A stretch of DNA of 64,000 bases from Flavobacterium soyae (GCF_021245985.1 NZ_JAJQXA010000012.1:32283-96282), one strand, 5' to 3'. Shown: positions 51,450 to 61,498, counted from the first letter of the stretch. Translations and numbers: made by a program. The notes: a model not told the origin generated them from the letters alone.

Positions 51450-52244
51450 TTATTTAGTATATTTTTGTAAATCCGTTTCAACTCTGGCATTCATTTCGTC
51501 TGCCTCTTTTTTATATTTTGTATCGCTTTTAAACTTAATTAAGTTTGCGTAAGCTGTTTTTGCAATATTTAAACGTTCTTCCATTTTTGCAGGAACACTG
51601 TTTATTGCTAACTTATATGCTGAATCATATTTGTAAAACAAAGCGTCTTCTTTGAAAGGAGTTCCCGGAAAATCAGCTATAAAATTATCAAAAGCTACCA
51701 GAGCTGATTTATAATCTGAAATTTCATTGTATCCTTTAGCATTTTCGTATGCTTTTTTCTCTAATTTTCCATTCAAAACCTGCACAGTTTCATTTGCCTG
51801 AGCGATATATTCAGAATTTGGATAGTTATCAATAAATGCCTGTAATTTTTCTAAGGCTTTTACTGTATCTGTCTGGTCTAAGCTGTAAACCGGAGACAAT
51901 TTTGAATAACTGTAAGCTCCTAAATAAGCACATTCCTGTACTTTTTCGCTTCGTGGATATCCTGAAACAAAACTTTCAAACTGATATCCTGCCAGATAAT
52001 ATTGTTTTGTTTTGTAATAAGACTGTGAAAACATATAAAAAAGTTTTTCAGCCTGAGGTTTACCTCTATATGTTGGCGCTAATTGTTCAAAAAGACGAAT
52101 TGCTTTATTATACTTGCCCGCTTCGTACATTTTTGTCGCCACTTCGAACTTTGCCGCAACATCTTCATTTTTCAATGCCTTTTGGTAATCACTACAAGAA
52201 CAAAAAAGGGCGACAACAATTAATAGAGATACTATTTTTTTCAT
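51450..52244 (-). CDS. bamD: Outer membrane assembly lipoprotein BamD
   Basis: BamD is an essential lipoprotein part of the BAM machinery that inserts beta-barrel proteins. The 264-residue protein has a lipobox (VALFCSCS), then TPR-type repeats (AAKFEVATKMYEAGKYNKAIRLFE in two helices, YFLAGYQFESFVSGYPRSEK-like and YPNSEYIAQANE), which match BamD family order. First gene of the operon bamD-rpoZ-coaBC-DUF4835-recN. Confidence 0.93.
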   Translation of the reverse strand: MKKIVSLLIVVALFCSCSDYQKALKNEDVAAKFEVATKMYEAGKYNKAIRLFEQLAPTYRGKPQAEKLFYMFSQSYYKTKQYYLAGYQFESFVSGYPRSEKVQECAYLGAYSYSKLSPVYSLDQTDTVKALEKLQAFIDNYPNSEYIAQANETVQVLNGKLEKKAYENAKGYNEISDYKSALVAFDNFIADFPGTPFKEDALFYKYDSAYKLAINSVPAKMEERLNIAKTAYANLIKFKSDTKYKKEADEMNARVETDLQKYTK

Positions 52245-52383
52245 TTATTTACTTTTATTATGATTTTCTTAGACATTATGCCAAAGTAAAAATCACACCG
52301 AAGCTTTCGGGTGCAAATTTAGTCATTAATTTAGCGACTGCAAAATAATTTTTTAGTATCTTATAATACTAACACTTTAACAA

Positions 52384-53265
52384 TTATTTAATGCTGTTTT
52401 TTACAAACTCATTTAATCTTGCCGCTAAAGCGTCATCTACAGAAACCAGTGGTAAACGAACTACATTCTCAGCAATACCAAGAGCTTGAAAGATTTGTTT
52501 GATTCCGGCAGGATTTCCCTGTTCAAAAATCATATCAATACAATCTGATAAAAAGTATTGTGTTTTAAACGCTTCAGCAGCTTTTTTATTGAGTCCTAAG
52601 CGAATCATTTCTGAAAATTCTTTTGGAAAACCTTGTCCTATTACTGAAATTACACCAGCACCGCCAGCTAAAACAATAGGCAAAGCAATCATATCGTCTC
52701 CAGAAATTACCAGAAAATCTTTTGGTGCATTTTTTATAAGTTTTAATGCCTGTGCCATATCACCCGCAGCTTCTTTTATTGCTACGATGTTTTTAAAATC
52801 ATTTGCTAAACGAACCACGGTTGAAGGAAGCATATTGCTTGATGTTCTTGCCGGAACGTTATATAATATTACAGGAATTGGAGATGCTTCTGCAATTGCT
52901 TTAAAATGCTGATAAATACCTTCCTGAGTTGGTTTGTTATAATATGGTGAAACTGAAAGTATCGCCTCAAAAGCAGAAAAATCTCTTGTTTTTAATTCTT
53001 CAACAATCTTCATGGTGTTATTTCCTCCAACTCCAAGAACCAATGGCAGTCTTCCTTTATTAACATCAATTACGGTGCTGATAACTAACTCTTTCTCTTC
53101 TTGTGTTAAGGTAGCATTTTCTGCTGTTGTTCCCATAACAACAAGATATTCAACTCCTCCATCAATCGAAAAGTTAACGACACGCTGCAAGGCTTCAATA
53201 TCTACTGAAAAGTCTTTTTTAAATGGGGTTACAAGCGCAACACCAGTTCCTATTAATGATTGCAT
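52384..53265 (-). CDS. dapA: 4-hydroxy-tetrahydrodipicolinate synthase
   Basis: DapA condenses pyruvate and aspartate semialdehyde in lysine/diaminopimelate synthesis. The 293-residue protein has the Schiff-base Lys164 (VAIKEAAGD), Tyr135 (VILYNVPAR), and the GTTAENATL segment. Length typical. The 139-base gap to bamD contains no terminator I can see. Confidence 0.95.
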   Translation of the reverse strand: MQSLIGTGVALVTPFKKDFSVDIEALQRVVNFSIDGGVEYLVVMGTTAENATLTQEEKELVISTVIDVNKGRLPLVLGVGGNNTMKIVEELKTRDFSAFEAILSVSPYYNKPTQEGIYQHFKAIAEASPIPVILYNVPARTSSNMLPSTVVRLANDFKNIVAIKEAAGDMAQALKLIKNAPKDFLVISGDDMIALPIVLAGGAGVISVIGQGFPKEFSEMIRLGLNKKAAEAFKTQYFLSDCIDMIFEQGNPAGIKQIFQALGIAENVVRLPLVSVDDALAARLNEFVKNSIK

Positions 53266-53281
53266 ATTTTGATTTATAATT

Positions 53282-53794
53282 TTATTTTATACTTTTTAAA
53301 TACTTAAACAATTCAGTAATGAAAAGTTTATACTCAGCCATCGCAGTATTAATCATCCATCGATTTAATTTTTCGTCGACTGAAGAAAATCCTACTTTAA
53401 ATTTTGCCTTTGATTTACTTGTTATCATCATTAAAATAGAGTTTTCCTCTTCATAATAACTAATCAAAAGATCAAATTCTGTATCAATAAATTCATTTAA
53501 AAAAACTTCTGTAACCTTCCCTCTCCAATCGATATGTTTTTTACCGAAAGTAGGTCTTGAATACATTTTTTTCTTATCGAACTTACGTCTGTACGCAGCA
53601 ACTTTTATGTTTTCTGGAGCAATTCCATTTATCAAAAGTTCTTTTATTAACTCTTTAGAATGGCGAAATTCACTCTCATCAACCAACAAACCAACGGTTT
53701 GTATATTACTGGTAAAAACTTCGTCTTTGATAGTTTTTAAGTTATTTTTTAATGATTTTTTTACAAAAAATTCCTTTATATAATTTAAAAACAT
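53282..53794 (-). CDS. DUF6913-family protein
   Basis: The 170-residue cytosolic protein has the Flavobacteria-typical segments KSLKNNLKTIKDEV, TVGLLVDESEFRH, IKVAAYRRKFDKKKMYSRPTF and FLNEFIDTEFDLLISYY. It is a conserved neighbour of dapA; no known activity. It is divergent from the 5'-nucleotidase gene with 46 bases between. Confidence 0.85.
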   Translation of the reverse strand: MFLNYIKEFFVKKSLKNNLKTIKDEVFTSNIQTVGLLVDESEFRHSKELIKELLINGIAPENIKVAAYRRKFDKKKMYSRPTFGKKHIDWRGKVTEVFLNEFIDTEFDLLISYYEEENSILMMITSKSKAKFKVGFSSVDEKLNRWMINTAMAEYKLFITELFKYLKSIK

Positions 53795-53811
53795 AGTACT
53801 TTTACGAATTA

Positions 53812-53819
53812 CAAAATTA
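53812..53819 (-). promoter_or_regulatory. -7 box before the DUF6913 gene
   Basis: On the minus strand TAATTTTG matches TAnnTTTG and ends 17 bases before the ATG at 53794. A -33 TTG is not seen. Confidence 0.45.
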
Positions 53820-53840
53820 ATTATTTAAGCCGCATTTAAA

Positions 53841-54620
53841 ATGGTAAAACTAAAAAAGTATAACCGATTTTTAAAACTTTTTGTTATATTCTTAACACTG
53901 ATTTCAATATTTTCCTGCTGCACCAAGAATTATAATTTAACGAAGATAGAAGGAAAACAGCTTCCTGTTGCAGAAAATAGTGCACAAACTCCCGAAATTG
54001 AGAAATTTATTAAGCCTTATCGAGATCATATTAATAAAGATTTAGACAGTGTTCTTGCTTATTGTCCTGAAACTCTAGACAAAAGTACAGGAAAATGGCA
54101 GACCACTATTGGAAATTTATTGGCCGATGTTTGTTTAGAGAGAGGTAATAAAGTTTTTAAAACCCGCGAAAATAAAAATGTTGATTTATGCTTTTTAAAT
54201 CATGGCGGTATCAGGGCAATTTTACCAAAAGGAAATGTAACGACAAGATCTGCTTTTGAAATTATGCCTTTTGAAAATAATCTGGTTGTCCTGGCTTTAA
54301 AAGGAGATCAAATTTTAGAGATTACTTCTTATATTATAAGAGAGAAAAAACCGCATCCTTTGTCTGGAATGACTTTTACTATTGCAAAAGACAATACGGC
54401 AAAAAATATTATGATTCAGGGTAAACCACTTGATGTAAATAAAACATATTATGTTGCTACAAACGATTATTTGGCAAATGGCGGCGATAACATGAGTTTT
54501 TTTGCAAAAAATATTCAGAAATATGATTTGAATTATAAGCTTCGAAATCTGTTGATTGATTATTTTAAAGAAGTAGATACAATTCCGATTCCTAGAGATA
54601 TTCGTATTACAGAAGAATAA
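53841..54620 (+). CDS. 5'-nucleotidase C-terminal domain lipoprotein (half of a split UshA-type enzyme)
   Basis: The 259-residue lipoprotein (lipobox SIFSC about residue 27) is the substrate-binding half of a UshA-type enzyme: NHGGIRAILPKGNV and NDYLANGGDNMSFF are the signature motifs for nucleobase binding. The metal-dependent catalytic half is the next gene. In one-chain enzymes the catalytic half comes first, but here the order is reversed. Both products are outside the cytosol. Confidence 0.88.
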   Translation: MVKLKKYNRFLKLFVIFLTLISIFSCCTKNYNLTKIEGKQLPVAENSAQTPEIEKFIKPYRDHINKDLDSVLAYCPETLDKSTGKWQTTIGNLLADVCLERGNKVFKTRENKNVDLCFLNHGGIRAILPKGNVTTRSAFEIMPFENNLVVLALKGDQILEITSYIIREKKPHPLSGMTFTIAKDNTAKNIMIQGKPLDVNKTYYVATNDYLANGGDNMSFFAKNIQKYDLNYKLRNLLIDYFKEVDTIPIPRDIRITEE

Positions 54621-54663
54621 AAGACAAGAGCTTATTACATTTTTTTCTATATGCGTAAAAATT

Positions 54664-54730
54664 TTAGCCACAGATTAAAAGGATTAAAAAGATTAAAAAA
54701 TCTGTGCAAATCTTTTTAATCTGTGGCTAA
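54664..54730. repeat. 67-bp palindrome, family B outer-arm type (copy 3)
   Basis: TTAGCCACAGATTAAAAGGA and its complement ending CTGTGGCTAA form a hairpin over 67 bases, sharing GCCACAGATTA with 5999..6028. It is located between the split 5'-nucleotidase genes. Confidence 0.82.
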
Positions 54731-54778
54731 AAAAAGTTAAACACTAAAAATATAAAGTTCCCGCAAAAAATATACAAA

Positions 54779-55690
54779 ATGAAAAGAAGAGAATTTATCG
54801 AAAAAACTGCTGCAAGTACTGCCTTATTAAGTTTAGGATTGTCATTGAGCAGTTTTGGAAATGACGATATAAAACACTTAACGATTCTGCATACAAACGA
54901 TGTTCACAGTCATATAGATCCGTTTCCGGCTGATGATCCCCGTAATCCAAATAAAGGCGGCGTATCACGTCGTGCGGCACTTATTGAAACAATTCGTAAG
55001 GAAAATCCAAATGTTCTTTTGCTAGATGCGGGTGATATTTTTCAGGGAACTCCGTATTTTAACTATTATGGCGGTGAACTAGAGTTTAAGCTGATGAGTA
55101 TGATGAAATATGATGCCTCAACAATAGGAAATCATGATTTCGATAACGGTCTTGATGGCTTATATGCTCAAATGCCTCATGCAAGTTTTGAGTTTATCTG
55201 CTCGAACTATGATTTTAAAAACACCGTAATGAACGGTCTGGTAAAACCTTATAAAATTTTTAATAAAAATGGTATTAAGGTTGGGGTTTTTGGTTTGGGA
55301 ATTGAGCTTCAGGGTTTAGTTGACAAGCAATTATACAAAGAAACTGTTTATAATAATCCTGTTGAAATTGCTCAGGATATGACGCAGTTATTAAAGAAAC
55401 AAGAGAAATGTGATTTGGTAATTTGTCTTTCGCATCTTGGATACAGATACAAAGATGAACCTTCGAAAATTTCTGATTTAAAATTGGCTGAGCTTACACA
55501 GGATATTGATTTAATTATTGGCGGCCATACTCATACTTTTCTTGATAAGCCAACGATTGTAAAAAATAAGACAGGAGAAAATGTATTGGTCAATCAGGTT
55601 GGCTGTTATGGAATCAATTTAGGGCGTATCGATTTTTATTTTGATAAAGATAAAGCACACAGCAATCAGGCCAAATCAATTATTGTATAA
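54779..55690 (+). CDS. Metallophosphatase half of a split 5'-nucleotidase, with a Tat-like signal
   Basis: The 303-residue protein starts with a twin-arginine type signal (MKRREFIEKTAASTALL) and then has the metallophosphoesterase motifs in order: HTNDVHSH (metal 1), DAGDIFQGT, the catalytic GNHDFDNG and GGHTHTF. It catalyses hydrolysis of nucleotides or related phosphates, probably with its partner at 53841..54620. It overlaps the convergent gene at its end by 15 bases. Confidence 0.9.
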   Translation: MKRREFIEKTAASTALLSLGLSLSSFGNDDIKHLTILHTNDVHSHIDPFPADDPRNPNKGGVSRRAALIETIRKENPNVLLLDAGDIFQGTPYFNYYGGELEFKLMSMMKYDASTIGNHDFDNGLDGLYAQMPHASFEFICSNYDFKNTVMNGLVKPYKIFNKNGIKVGVFGLGIELQGLVDKQLYKETVYNNPVEIAQDMTQLLKKQEKCDLVICLSHLGYRYKDEPSKISDLKLAELTQDIDLIIGGHTHTFLDKPTIVKNKTGENVLVNQVGCYGINLGRIDFYFDKDKAHSNQAKSIIV

Positions 55691-56371
55691 GGCCCTTTTT
55701 TGCATTTTTGTTTTTTCGAGGAAATATTCGACCATAAAGTAGTAGGCTAAAATTTGTGTAATATCACGTATCAAAACCAGAACTACGGACTGTGAAAAGT
55801 ATTCGTTGAAGATGTAGAATATATCTGAAAATATATAACTAACTGTCATTAATGACATTAAAAGGGTTATAAATGTGCCTTTTGTAATATAGCTTACAAA
55901 AGAGAAATAACTTATATAACTTAAAATTATTCCGTAGATGATATATATATAATCAAAGCTTTTAGTGTTGTCAAATTTCATACTGAGTACTGAAATGAGC
56001 AGATAAACAATAAAAATTATTACTAAAGATATTGGCAGGATATCTTTTTTCTGCAGTTTTATTCTTTCGTGTTCTACAATAAAAAGTTTCATAATTAAGG
56101 CATACACGACAAGAAAACTTAATACAGCTCCAATTTCAGAAACCTCAACATCCATAAGATTAAAAACCTGACCTATAAAGCAAAAAAGAAAAATAAAACT
56201 TTCGGTTTTCTTGATTTTGAATTCACTGCTGATTAAAAAATAAATAAAAATGGCAGGCAAAACTATTGCCTTCGCATAAATTGCAAGGAAATCTTGTTCT
56301 GTCCAATCAAAAATAATTGTAAACAGTAACGCCAGGAAGAATAAAATTAACGATGGTTTATTAGCCTTCAT
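55676..56371 (-). CDS. YhhN-like multi-pass membrane protein (lysoplasmalogenase family, tentative)
   Basis: The 231-residue protein has eight hydrophobic helices (KAIVLPAIFIYFLIS, SYIFSDIFYIFNEYF and so on), similar in length and layout to YhhN/TMEM86 proteins, some of which are lysoplasmalogenases. The match is by pattern only. It overlaps the start of ligA by 11 bases, so the two are probably cotranscribed. Confidence 0.55.
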   Translation of the reverse strand: MKANKPSLILFFLALLFTIIFDWTEQDFLAIYAKAIVLPAIFIYFLISSEFKIKKTESFIFLFCFIGQVFNLMDVEVSEIGAVLSFLVVYALIMKLFIVEHERIKLQKKDILPISLVIIFIVYLLISVLSMKFDNTKSFDYIYIIYGIILSYISYFSFVSYITKGTFITLLMSLMTVSYIFSDIFYIFNEYFSQSVVLVLIRDITQILAYYFMVEYFLEKTKMQKRALYNN

Positions 56372-58364
56372 TGAGTTTAGTTATAAAATCATCTTCAGAT
56401 AGTATAGGAATATTTAATTTAGTTGCTTTTTCTAATTTAGCCGGCCCCATATTATCTCCCGCCACGACAAAGTCGGTTTTTGCAGAAATCGAACTTCCTA
56501 CTTTTCCACCGTTATCTTCGATCGTCTTTTTTAATTCATCTCTTGAAAATTGACTGAAAACTCCTGATACTACAAAAGTTTTTCCAATAAATTTTTCGGT
56601 AGCATTTGGGTTTATTCTTTCTACGGTTTCAAATTGAACTCCATAACTTTTAAGACGTTCAATTATGATTTTATTTTCTTCGTTTTCAAAAAACTCTATT
56701 ACGCTTTTGGCAATTCTTTCTCCAATTTCATCAACCAGAATTAAATCCATTAAAGAAGCCTGGCTTAAAGCGTCGATATTTTTATAATGTTTGGCCAGTT
56801 TCTTGGCAACGGTTTCTCCAACAAAACGAATTCCGAGTGCAAACAGTACACTTTCAAACGGAATTTCTTTTGATTTTTCTACCCCATTTACCAAATTTTC
56901 GGCTGATTTTTGTGCCATTCTTTCTAAATGCAAAATATCCTCAACTTTTAATTCGTATAAATCAGCATAATTGTATACTAATCCGTTATTAAAAAGTAAT
57001 GCAACAGTTTCTCCGCCAAGTCCTTCAATATCCATTGCTTTTCTTGAAATGTAATGCTGCACCCTTCCTATAATCTGAGGAGGACAGCCGTAAAAATTCG
57101 GACAGTAATGATTTGCTTCTCCGATATTTCTGACCAGTTCAGTCTGACATTCCGGGCAATGTGTAATGTATTGTGTTATTTCTGAATTTTCCGGACGTTT
57201 TTCTAAATCAACTGCAATAATTTTAGGGATAATTTCTCCTCCTTTTTCAACAAAAACGGTATCATTTATTCTGATATCCAGTTTTTCAATTTGATCTGCA
57301 TTATGCAGCGACGCTCTTTTTACAATGGTTCCGGCCAATTGAACTGGTTCAAGATTAGCCACGGGAGTAATGGCTCCTGTGCGCCCAACCTGATAAGAAA
57401 TTGATTTTAATTTGGTTGAAACCTGCTCTGATTTGAATTTGTATGCAATTGCCCAGCGTGGTGATTTTGCTGTATAACCTAATTCTTCCTGAGAATGAAT
57501 GTTGTTTACTTTTATTACAACGCCGTCTGTTTCATAAGGTAATTGATGACGATGTATGTCCCAATAGTCAATAAAATCAAAAACTTCCTGCATATCATTG
57601 ACCAACTTGGCTTCGTTTGGCACTTTGAACCCCCATTTTCTGGCTAATTCTAATCCTTCGTACTGCGTTTCAAACGGAAGGTTATTTCCTGTTACGAAAT
57701 ACAACAAACACTCTAAAGGACGTTTTGCGACTTCGGCACTGTCTTGCAGTTTTAAACTTCCTGAAGCTGTGTTTCTTGGGTTTGAATATGGAGTTTCTCC
57801 TATCTCGATCAATTCCTGGTTCATTTTTTCGAAACCGGCATATGGAAGAATAATTTCTCCTCTAATGTCAAATTTTTCAGGGTAATCTCCTTTTAATTTG
57901 ATTGGGATTGATTTGATTGTTTTAATGTTATTGGTAACCTCATCTCCCTGAAAACCATCACCGCGTGTTAATGCCTGAACAAGTTTTCCGTTTTCATAAG
58001 AAATACTGATTGAGGCTCCGTCGTATTTTAATTCGCAGGTATATTGCAGGTTTATATTTCCTAAAACACGCTGAATTCTGTTTTCCCAATCAATTAAATC
58101 TTCTTTAGAATACGAATTATCCAGCGAATACATTCTGTATTGATGCGCAATGGTTTTGAAATTTTTTGTTACCGTTCCGCCTACTCTTTGTGTTGGAGAA
58201 TCTTCATCGAAAAACTCCGGGTGTTTATTTTCTAAATCCTGAAGTTCTTTTAGTTTAATATCAAAATCGTAATCAGAAATTGTAGCGTTATCCAACACAT
58301 AATAGTTGTAATTGTGTTGATTAAGTTCGTCTCTTAATGTTTGGATGGTTTCCTGAATATTCAT
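56361..58364 (-). CDS. ligA: NAD-dependent DNA ligase LigA
   Basis: LigA seals nicks in DNA in replication and repair using NAD. The 667-residue protein has the Ia domain (YYVLDNATISDYDFD), the adenylated Lys113 in CELKYDGASIS, the zinc finger CPECQTELVRNIGEANHYCP, helix-hairpin-helix repeats (for example GLGGETVALLFNNGLV) and a C-terminal BRCT domain (about 590-667, FIGKTFVVSGVFSQFSR). Length typical. Confidence 0.97.
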   Translation of the reverse strand: MNIQETIQTLRDELNQHNYNYYVLDNATISDYDFDIKLKELQDLENKHPEFFDEDSPTQRVGGTVTKNFKTIAHQYRMYSLDNSYSKEDLIDWENRIQRVLGNINLQYTCELKYDGASISISYENGKLVQALTRGDGFQGDEVTNNIKTIKSIPIKLKGDYPEKFDIRGEIILPYAGFEKMNQELIEIGETPYSNPRNTASGSLKLQDSAEVAKRPLECLLYFVTGNNLPFETQYEGLELARKWGFKVPNEAKLVNDMQEVFDFIDYWDIHRHQLPYETDGVVIKVNNIHSQEELGYTAKSPRWAIAYKFKSEQVSTKLKSISYQVGRTGAITPVANLEPVQLAGTIVKRASLHNADQIEKLDIRINDTVFVEKGGEIIPKIIAVDLEKRPENSEITQYITHCPECQTELVRNIGEANHYCPNFYGCPPQIIGRVQHYISRKAMDIEGLGGETVALLFNNGLVYNYADLYELKVEDILHLERMAQKSAENLVNGVEKSKEIPFESVLFALGIRFVGETVAKKLAKHYKNIDALSQASLMDLILVDEIGERIAKSVIEFFENEENKIIIERLKSYGVQFETVERINPNATEKFIGKTFVVSGVFSQFSRDELKKTIEDNGGKVGSSISAKTDFVVAGDNMGPAKLEKATKLNIPILSEDDFITKLNEG

Positions 58365-58469
58365 AAAATATTAAAATAATGCTGATTTTGATTTGAAAAT
58401 AAATGAATATCAAAATTATGATTATTTTGGTTCAAAAAACATTAAAAAAAACGAAAGTTTTATAAAATC

Positions 58470-58505
58470 AAAAATCAGGCTGCAAAAACTTGCGGCCTGA
58501 TTTTC
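58470..58505 (-). terminator. Terminator of the adhesin-SprF-OmpA operon
   Basis: ATCAGGC and GCCTGAT arms with an A-rich loop and a T run on the minus strand, about 110 bases after the stop at 58617. A second inverted repeat (CAATCTAATT / AATTAGATTG, 58580..58605) lies closer to the gene. Confidence 0.65.
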
Positions 58506-58616
58506 TCCTTGTCCATTATTCTTAAAAAAGAATCTTAAAAAAACCAACTTCCAAATGGTTTTTGCGTTCTATATTTCACAATCTAATTATCAATAAATTA
58601 GATTGAAAATACAGTA

Positions 58617-60554
58617 CTATTTTTGAATAATGATGAAATCGGAGCGTCTGTTTAACAAATGTTCTTCTTCAGTACATTTTACTCCATTTTTGCATTTATT
58701 GATTAAACGACTTTCACCGTAACCAATGGCACTTTCGATTCTTGAAGCGTCTATTCCTTGTGAAATAATATAATCTCTTGTTGATTTTGCTCTATTATCA
58801 GAAAGTTTTAAGTTATAAGTATCTTTTCCTCTTGAATCTGTGTGTGATTCAATTTTGATTCTGATGTTTGGAAATTTTTGCATGATGAAAACTACTTTCG
58901 CCAATTCTTCGATTGCCAGAGGTGTAATATCGTATTTGTCATAGTCAAAATAAATTGGGTTAACATCTACTTTTTCAACACCTTTCTTTTTTACAACTAA
59001 ATCGTCATAATTACTGAGTTCAAAATTAACGTTTGGAATTTCGCCTTCGTTTTCTTTTGTTGTCTCTACGGTTTTATCATCGCTGCTGTAATTTTGTTTA
59101 GCCGCAATCATTTTAACCACTTTATTACATGGAACGACAATGGCATATTTTCCTTCGTAATTCGTTTTTGCTTCACCTAATACTTCTTTAAAAGAATTGT
59201 AAGCCATTATGGTAACATCCGGTAATGGAAGTTTAGATTTTCTGTCGATTGCCATTCCTGAAATGCTTTGGCTGCAAACAGGTTTTCCTTTTACAAAAGA
59301 ATAAATATCATCGTCGCCTTTTCCTCCTGTTCTGTTTGATGAAACGTAACCGTAACTATCCGACTTATCCACGATATAAGTAAAGTCATCTTTGTTACTG
59401 TTTATTGGAGCGCCCAGGTTTCTTGGTGTAGAAAAAGTTCCGTCTGCAAAAAATTTACTTTCGTAAACATCTAAATCTCCTAAACCATAATGCCCGTCAG
59501 AAGAAAAATAAAGCATTCCGTTTCTGTAATATGGGAAAAGATCATTACCAATTGTGTTGATTTTTGGTCCCAGATTCAGTGGTGTACTCATAGTTCCGTC
59601 ATCGGCAATTTTTACCACATATAAATCGGTTTCGCCAAATCCGCCCGGCATATCTGACGCAAAGAACAACCATTGACCATCATCGCTTAAACAAGGATGC
59701 CCTACAGAATAATCTTCGCTGTTAAAGAATACATTTTGCGGATTTTCCAGTTTATTATCGACAACTGAACCTCGTACAATCTGAAAGTTATTGATTTTAT
59801 TTCCATCTACAACTAATTTGTTTTTCTTTAGAATGTTAGTGGTGTAATAAATCGTTTTTCCGCTTGCATCAAATGTGGCTGTTGCTTCGTGATATTTGCT
59901 CATTACGTTTGGTATAAACAAACTTTCATTGAAGAGGCTTCCATCTGCCGGGTTTCTTTCGGAAACATATAAATTCAGAAATGGCTGATTGTTCCATGTG
60001 TATAGTTTTTCGCTAAACTTGGTTGTATCTCTTGCCGAAGTAAAGACTATTTTTTCCTGAAAAAAAGTGGTTCCAAAATCAGATTTACTGGTGTTGATAT
60101 CCAGATTTTTTATTTGATACAGTGGTTTTGCTTTCGCTAAACTATCCAGCTGCTTTTTCTGGGCAACATAGCGGTTTATTTCCTTTTGATCTCCTTTTTT
60201 ATCCAGATATTCTTTGGTTACTCTATCTGCTTCTTCATAATCCATAACAGCTTTCATGCTTTGAATATATCTCAGATAGTAAATATCGGTTAGATTATTG
60301 CCCTGAGCTTCGTATAGTTTTCTATACCATTTAAGGGCATTTCTTGCATCAGAAATGAAATAATAGGAGTCTGCGGCATTTTTTAATGTTTGTGCCGACG
60401 GACTTTTAACATTCTGTAAAATTTCTTCGTAAGCCTTTGATGCATCTGTATATGAATAATTTCTAAACAAAGCATCGGCTTTCTTTAAATTAGTCTTTTG
60501 AGCAAAACTAAACGTAATGCTCAAGACTAAACTTAGGATATATATGTTTTTCAT
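58617..60554 (-). CDS. OmpA-family protein with TPR, WD40-like and carboxypeptidase-regulatory domains (PorE-like)
   Basis: The 645-residue protein has a signal peptide (LSLVLSITFSFAQ), TPR-like repeats (about 22-140, SYTDASKAYEEILQ), a WD40-like propeller (about 180-420, YYRNGMLYFSSDGHYGLGDLDVYES in parts), a carboxypeptidase-regulatory-like Ig domain (about 425-500) and a C-terminal OmpA domain (IYFDYDKYDITPLAIEEL, IRIKIESHTDSRG), which binds peptidoglycan. This order matches the T9SS component PorE and its relatives. It follows the SprF-like gene by 11 bases. Confidence 0.9.
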   Translation of the reverse strand: MKNIYILSLVLSITFSFAQKTNLKKADALFRNYSYTDASKAYEEILQNVKSPSAQTLKNAADSYYFISDARNALKWYRKLYEAQGNNLTDIYYLRYIQSMKAVMDYEEADRVTKEYLDKKGDQKEINRYVAQKKQLDSLAKAKPLYQIKNLDINTSKSDFGTTFFQEKIVFTSARDTTKFSEKLYTWNNQPFLNLYVSERNPADGSLFNESLFIPNVMSKYHEATATFDASGKTIYYTTNILKKNKLVVDGNKINNFQIVRGSVVDNKLENPQNVFFNSEDYSVGHPCLSDDGQWLFFASDMPGGFGETDLYVVKIADDGTMSTPLNLGPKINTIGNDLFPYYRNGMLYFSSDGHYGLGDLDVYESKFFADGTFSTPRNLGAPINSNKDDFTYIVDKSDSYGYVSSNRTGGKGDDDIYSFVKGKPVCSQSISGMAIDRKSKLPLPDVTIMAYNSFKEVLGEAKTNYEGKYAIVVPCNKVVKMIAAKQNYSSDDKTVETTKENEGEIPNVNFELSNYDDLVVKKKGVEKVDVNPIYFDYDKYDITPLAIEELAKVVFIMQKFPNIRIKIESHTDSRGKDTYNLKLSDNRAKSTRDYIISQGIDASRIESAIGYGESRLINKCKNGVKCTEEEHLLNRRSDFIIIQK

Positions 60555-60565
60555 ATGTTTTGTTT

Positions 60566-61498
60566 TTAGAAGAATCGAGGAGATTTAATTTTGCTTTGTC
60601 CTTTGTTGAATGTATAACGCAGGATGAATTCATGTGTTCCATCGTTGTATTTATTCAATTGGCTTACAGTGTAATCAAATGCATATCCGAGATAAAAACT
60701 TGGAGATATTTGAAAACCTGCCAGAATACTTACTGAATCATCTGTTCTATATGATCCGCCAATAACAAATTTTTCATAAAGCATAAAATTCGCCGATACA
60801 TCTGCAGTCAGCGGCGCTCCGCTCACTGCTTTTACTAAAAATGCCGGTTTGAACTTCAAATTTGGGTTCAAATCAAAAACATATCCTCCCATTAAATAAT
60901 AATGCAGACGATCGTAGTCTATCGATTCCTGCACATCATCATAATAGTTGTTTGAAATAAAACTTGGAACAGAAAATCCTAAATACCATTTTTCTGTGTA
61001 ATAGTAAATTCCTGCTCCTACTGCCAATTTCATTTGATTGTCTATATTTTGGTTTAAGAGAACATCATTGTTATTATAATATCTCCCTTTAGACCAATCT
61101 ATATTCAGCATTCTCATACCTGCTTTTATACCAAATGCTAATCTTTTTTCATACCCAAGAGGTAATGAATAAGAAAAGTTTCCGTCAAGGTATAACTCAT
61201 TTGAAGGTCCAATTTTATCATTGACAACACTCAGCCCTAAACCGATTTTTTCATTTGAAAGCGGTGAGTGAATGGAAAACGATTGTGTTTCTGGTGCTCC
61301 TGAAATTCCTACCCATTGAGAACGGTGTAAAAGCGTGGCTTCGAGAGTGCCGGTAGATCCGGCATAAGCCGGATTTACCGCCATTGTATTATACATATAC
61401 TGCGTATATTGAGGATCTTGCTGTGCGCTGGCACAAACAGTAATAAGAGAACATATTAAAATTAAATACGTTTCTAATGGTTTTATATATAGTTTCAT
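60566..61498 (-). CDS. PorP/SprF-family type IX membrane protein
   Basis: The 310-residue outer membrane barrel has a signal peptide and the family signature QDPQYTQYMYNTMAVNPAYAGSTGTL, followed by LHRSQWVGISGAPETQS, the usual start of PorP/SprF proteins, and a final strand FILRYTF. SprF is needed for secretion of the SprB adhesin in Flavobacterium johnsoniae. Here it follows a SprB-type gene, so this is probably its dedicated secretion partner. Confidence 0.92.
   Translation of the reverse strand: MKLYIKPLETYLILICSLITVCASAQQDPQYTQYMYNTMAVNPAYAGSTGTLEATLLHRSQWVGISGAPETQSFSIHSPLSNEKIGLGLSVVNDKIGPSNELYLDGNFSYSLPLGYEKRLAFGIKAGMRMLNIDWSKGRYYNNNDVLLNQNIDNQMKLAVGAGIYYYTEKWYLGFSVPSFISNNYYDDVQESIDYDRLHYYLMGGYVFDLNPNLKFKPAFLVKAVSGAPLTADVSANFMLYEKFVIGGSYRTDDSVSILAGFQISPSFYLGYAFDYTVSQLNKYNDGTHEFILRYTFNKGQSKIKSPRFF

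Noticed and set aside
54315..54671. 118-codon minus-strand frame antisense to the 5'-nucleotidase C-terminal gene
   Set aside because: Shadow of a well-supported gene; Cys/Ile-rich composition without domain motifs.
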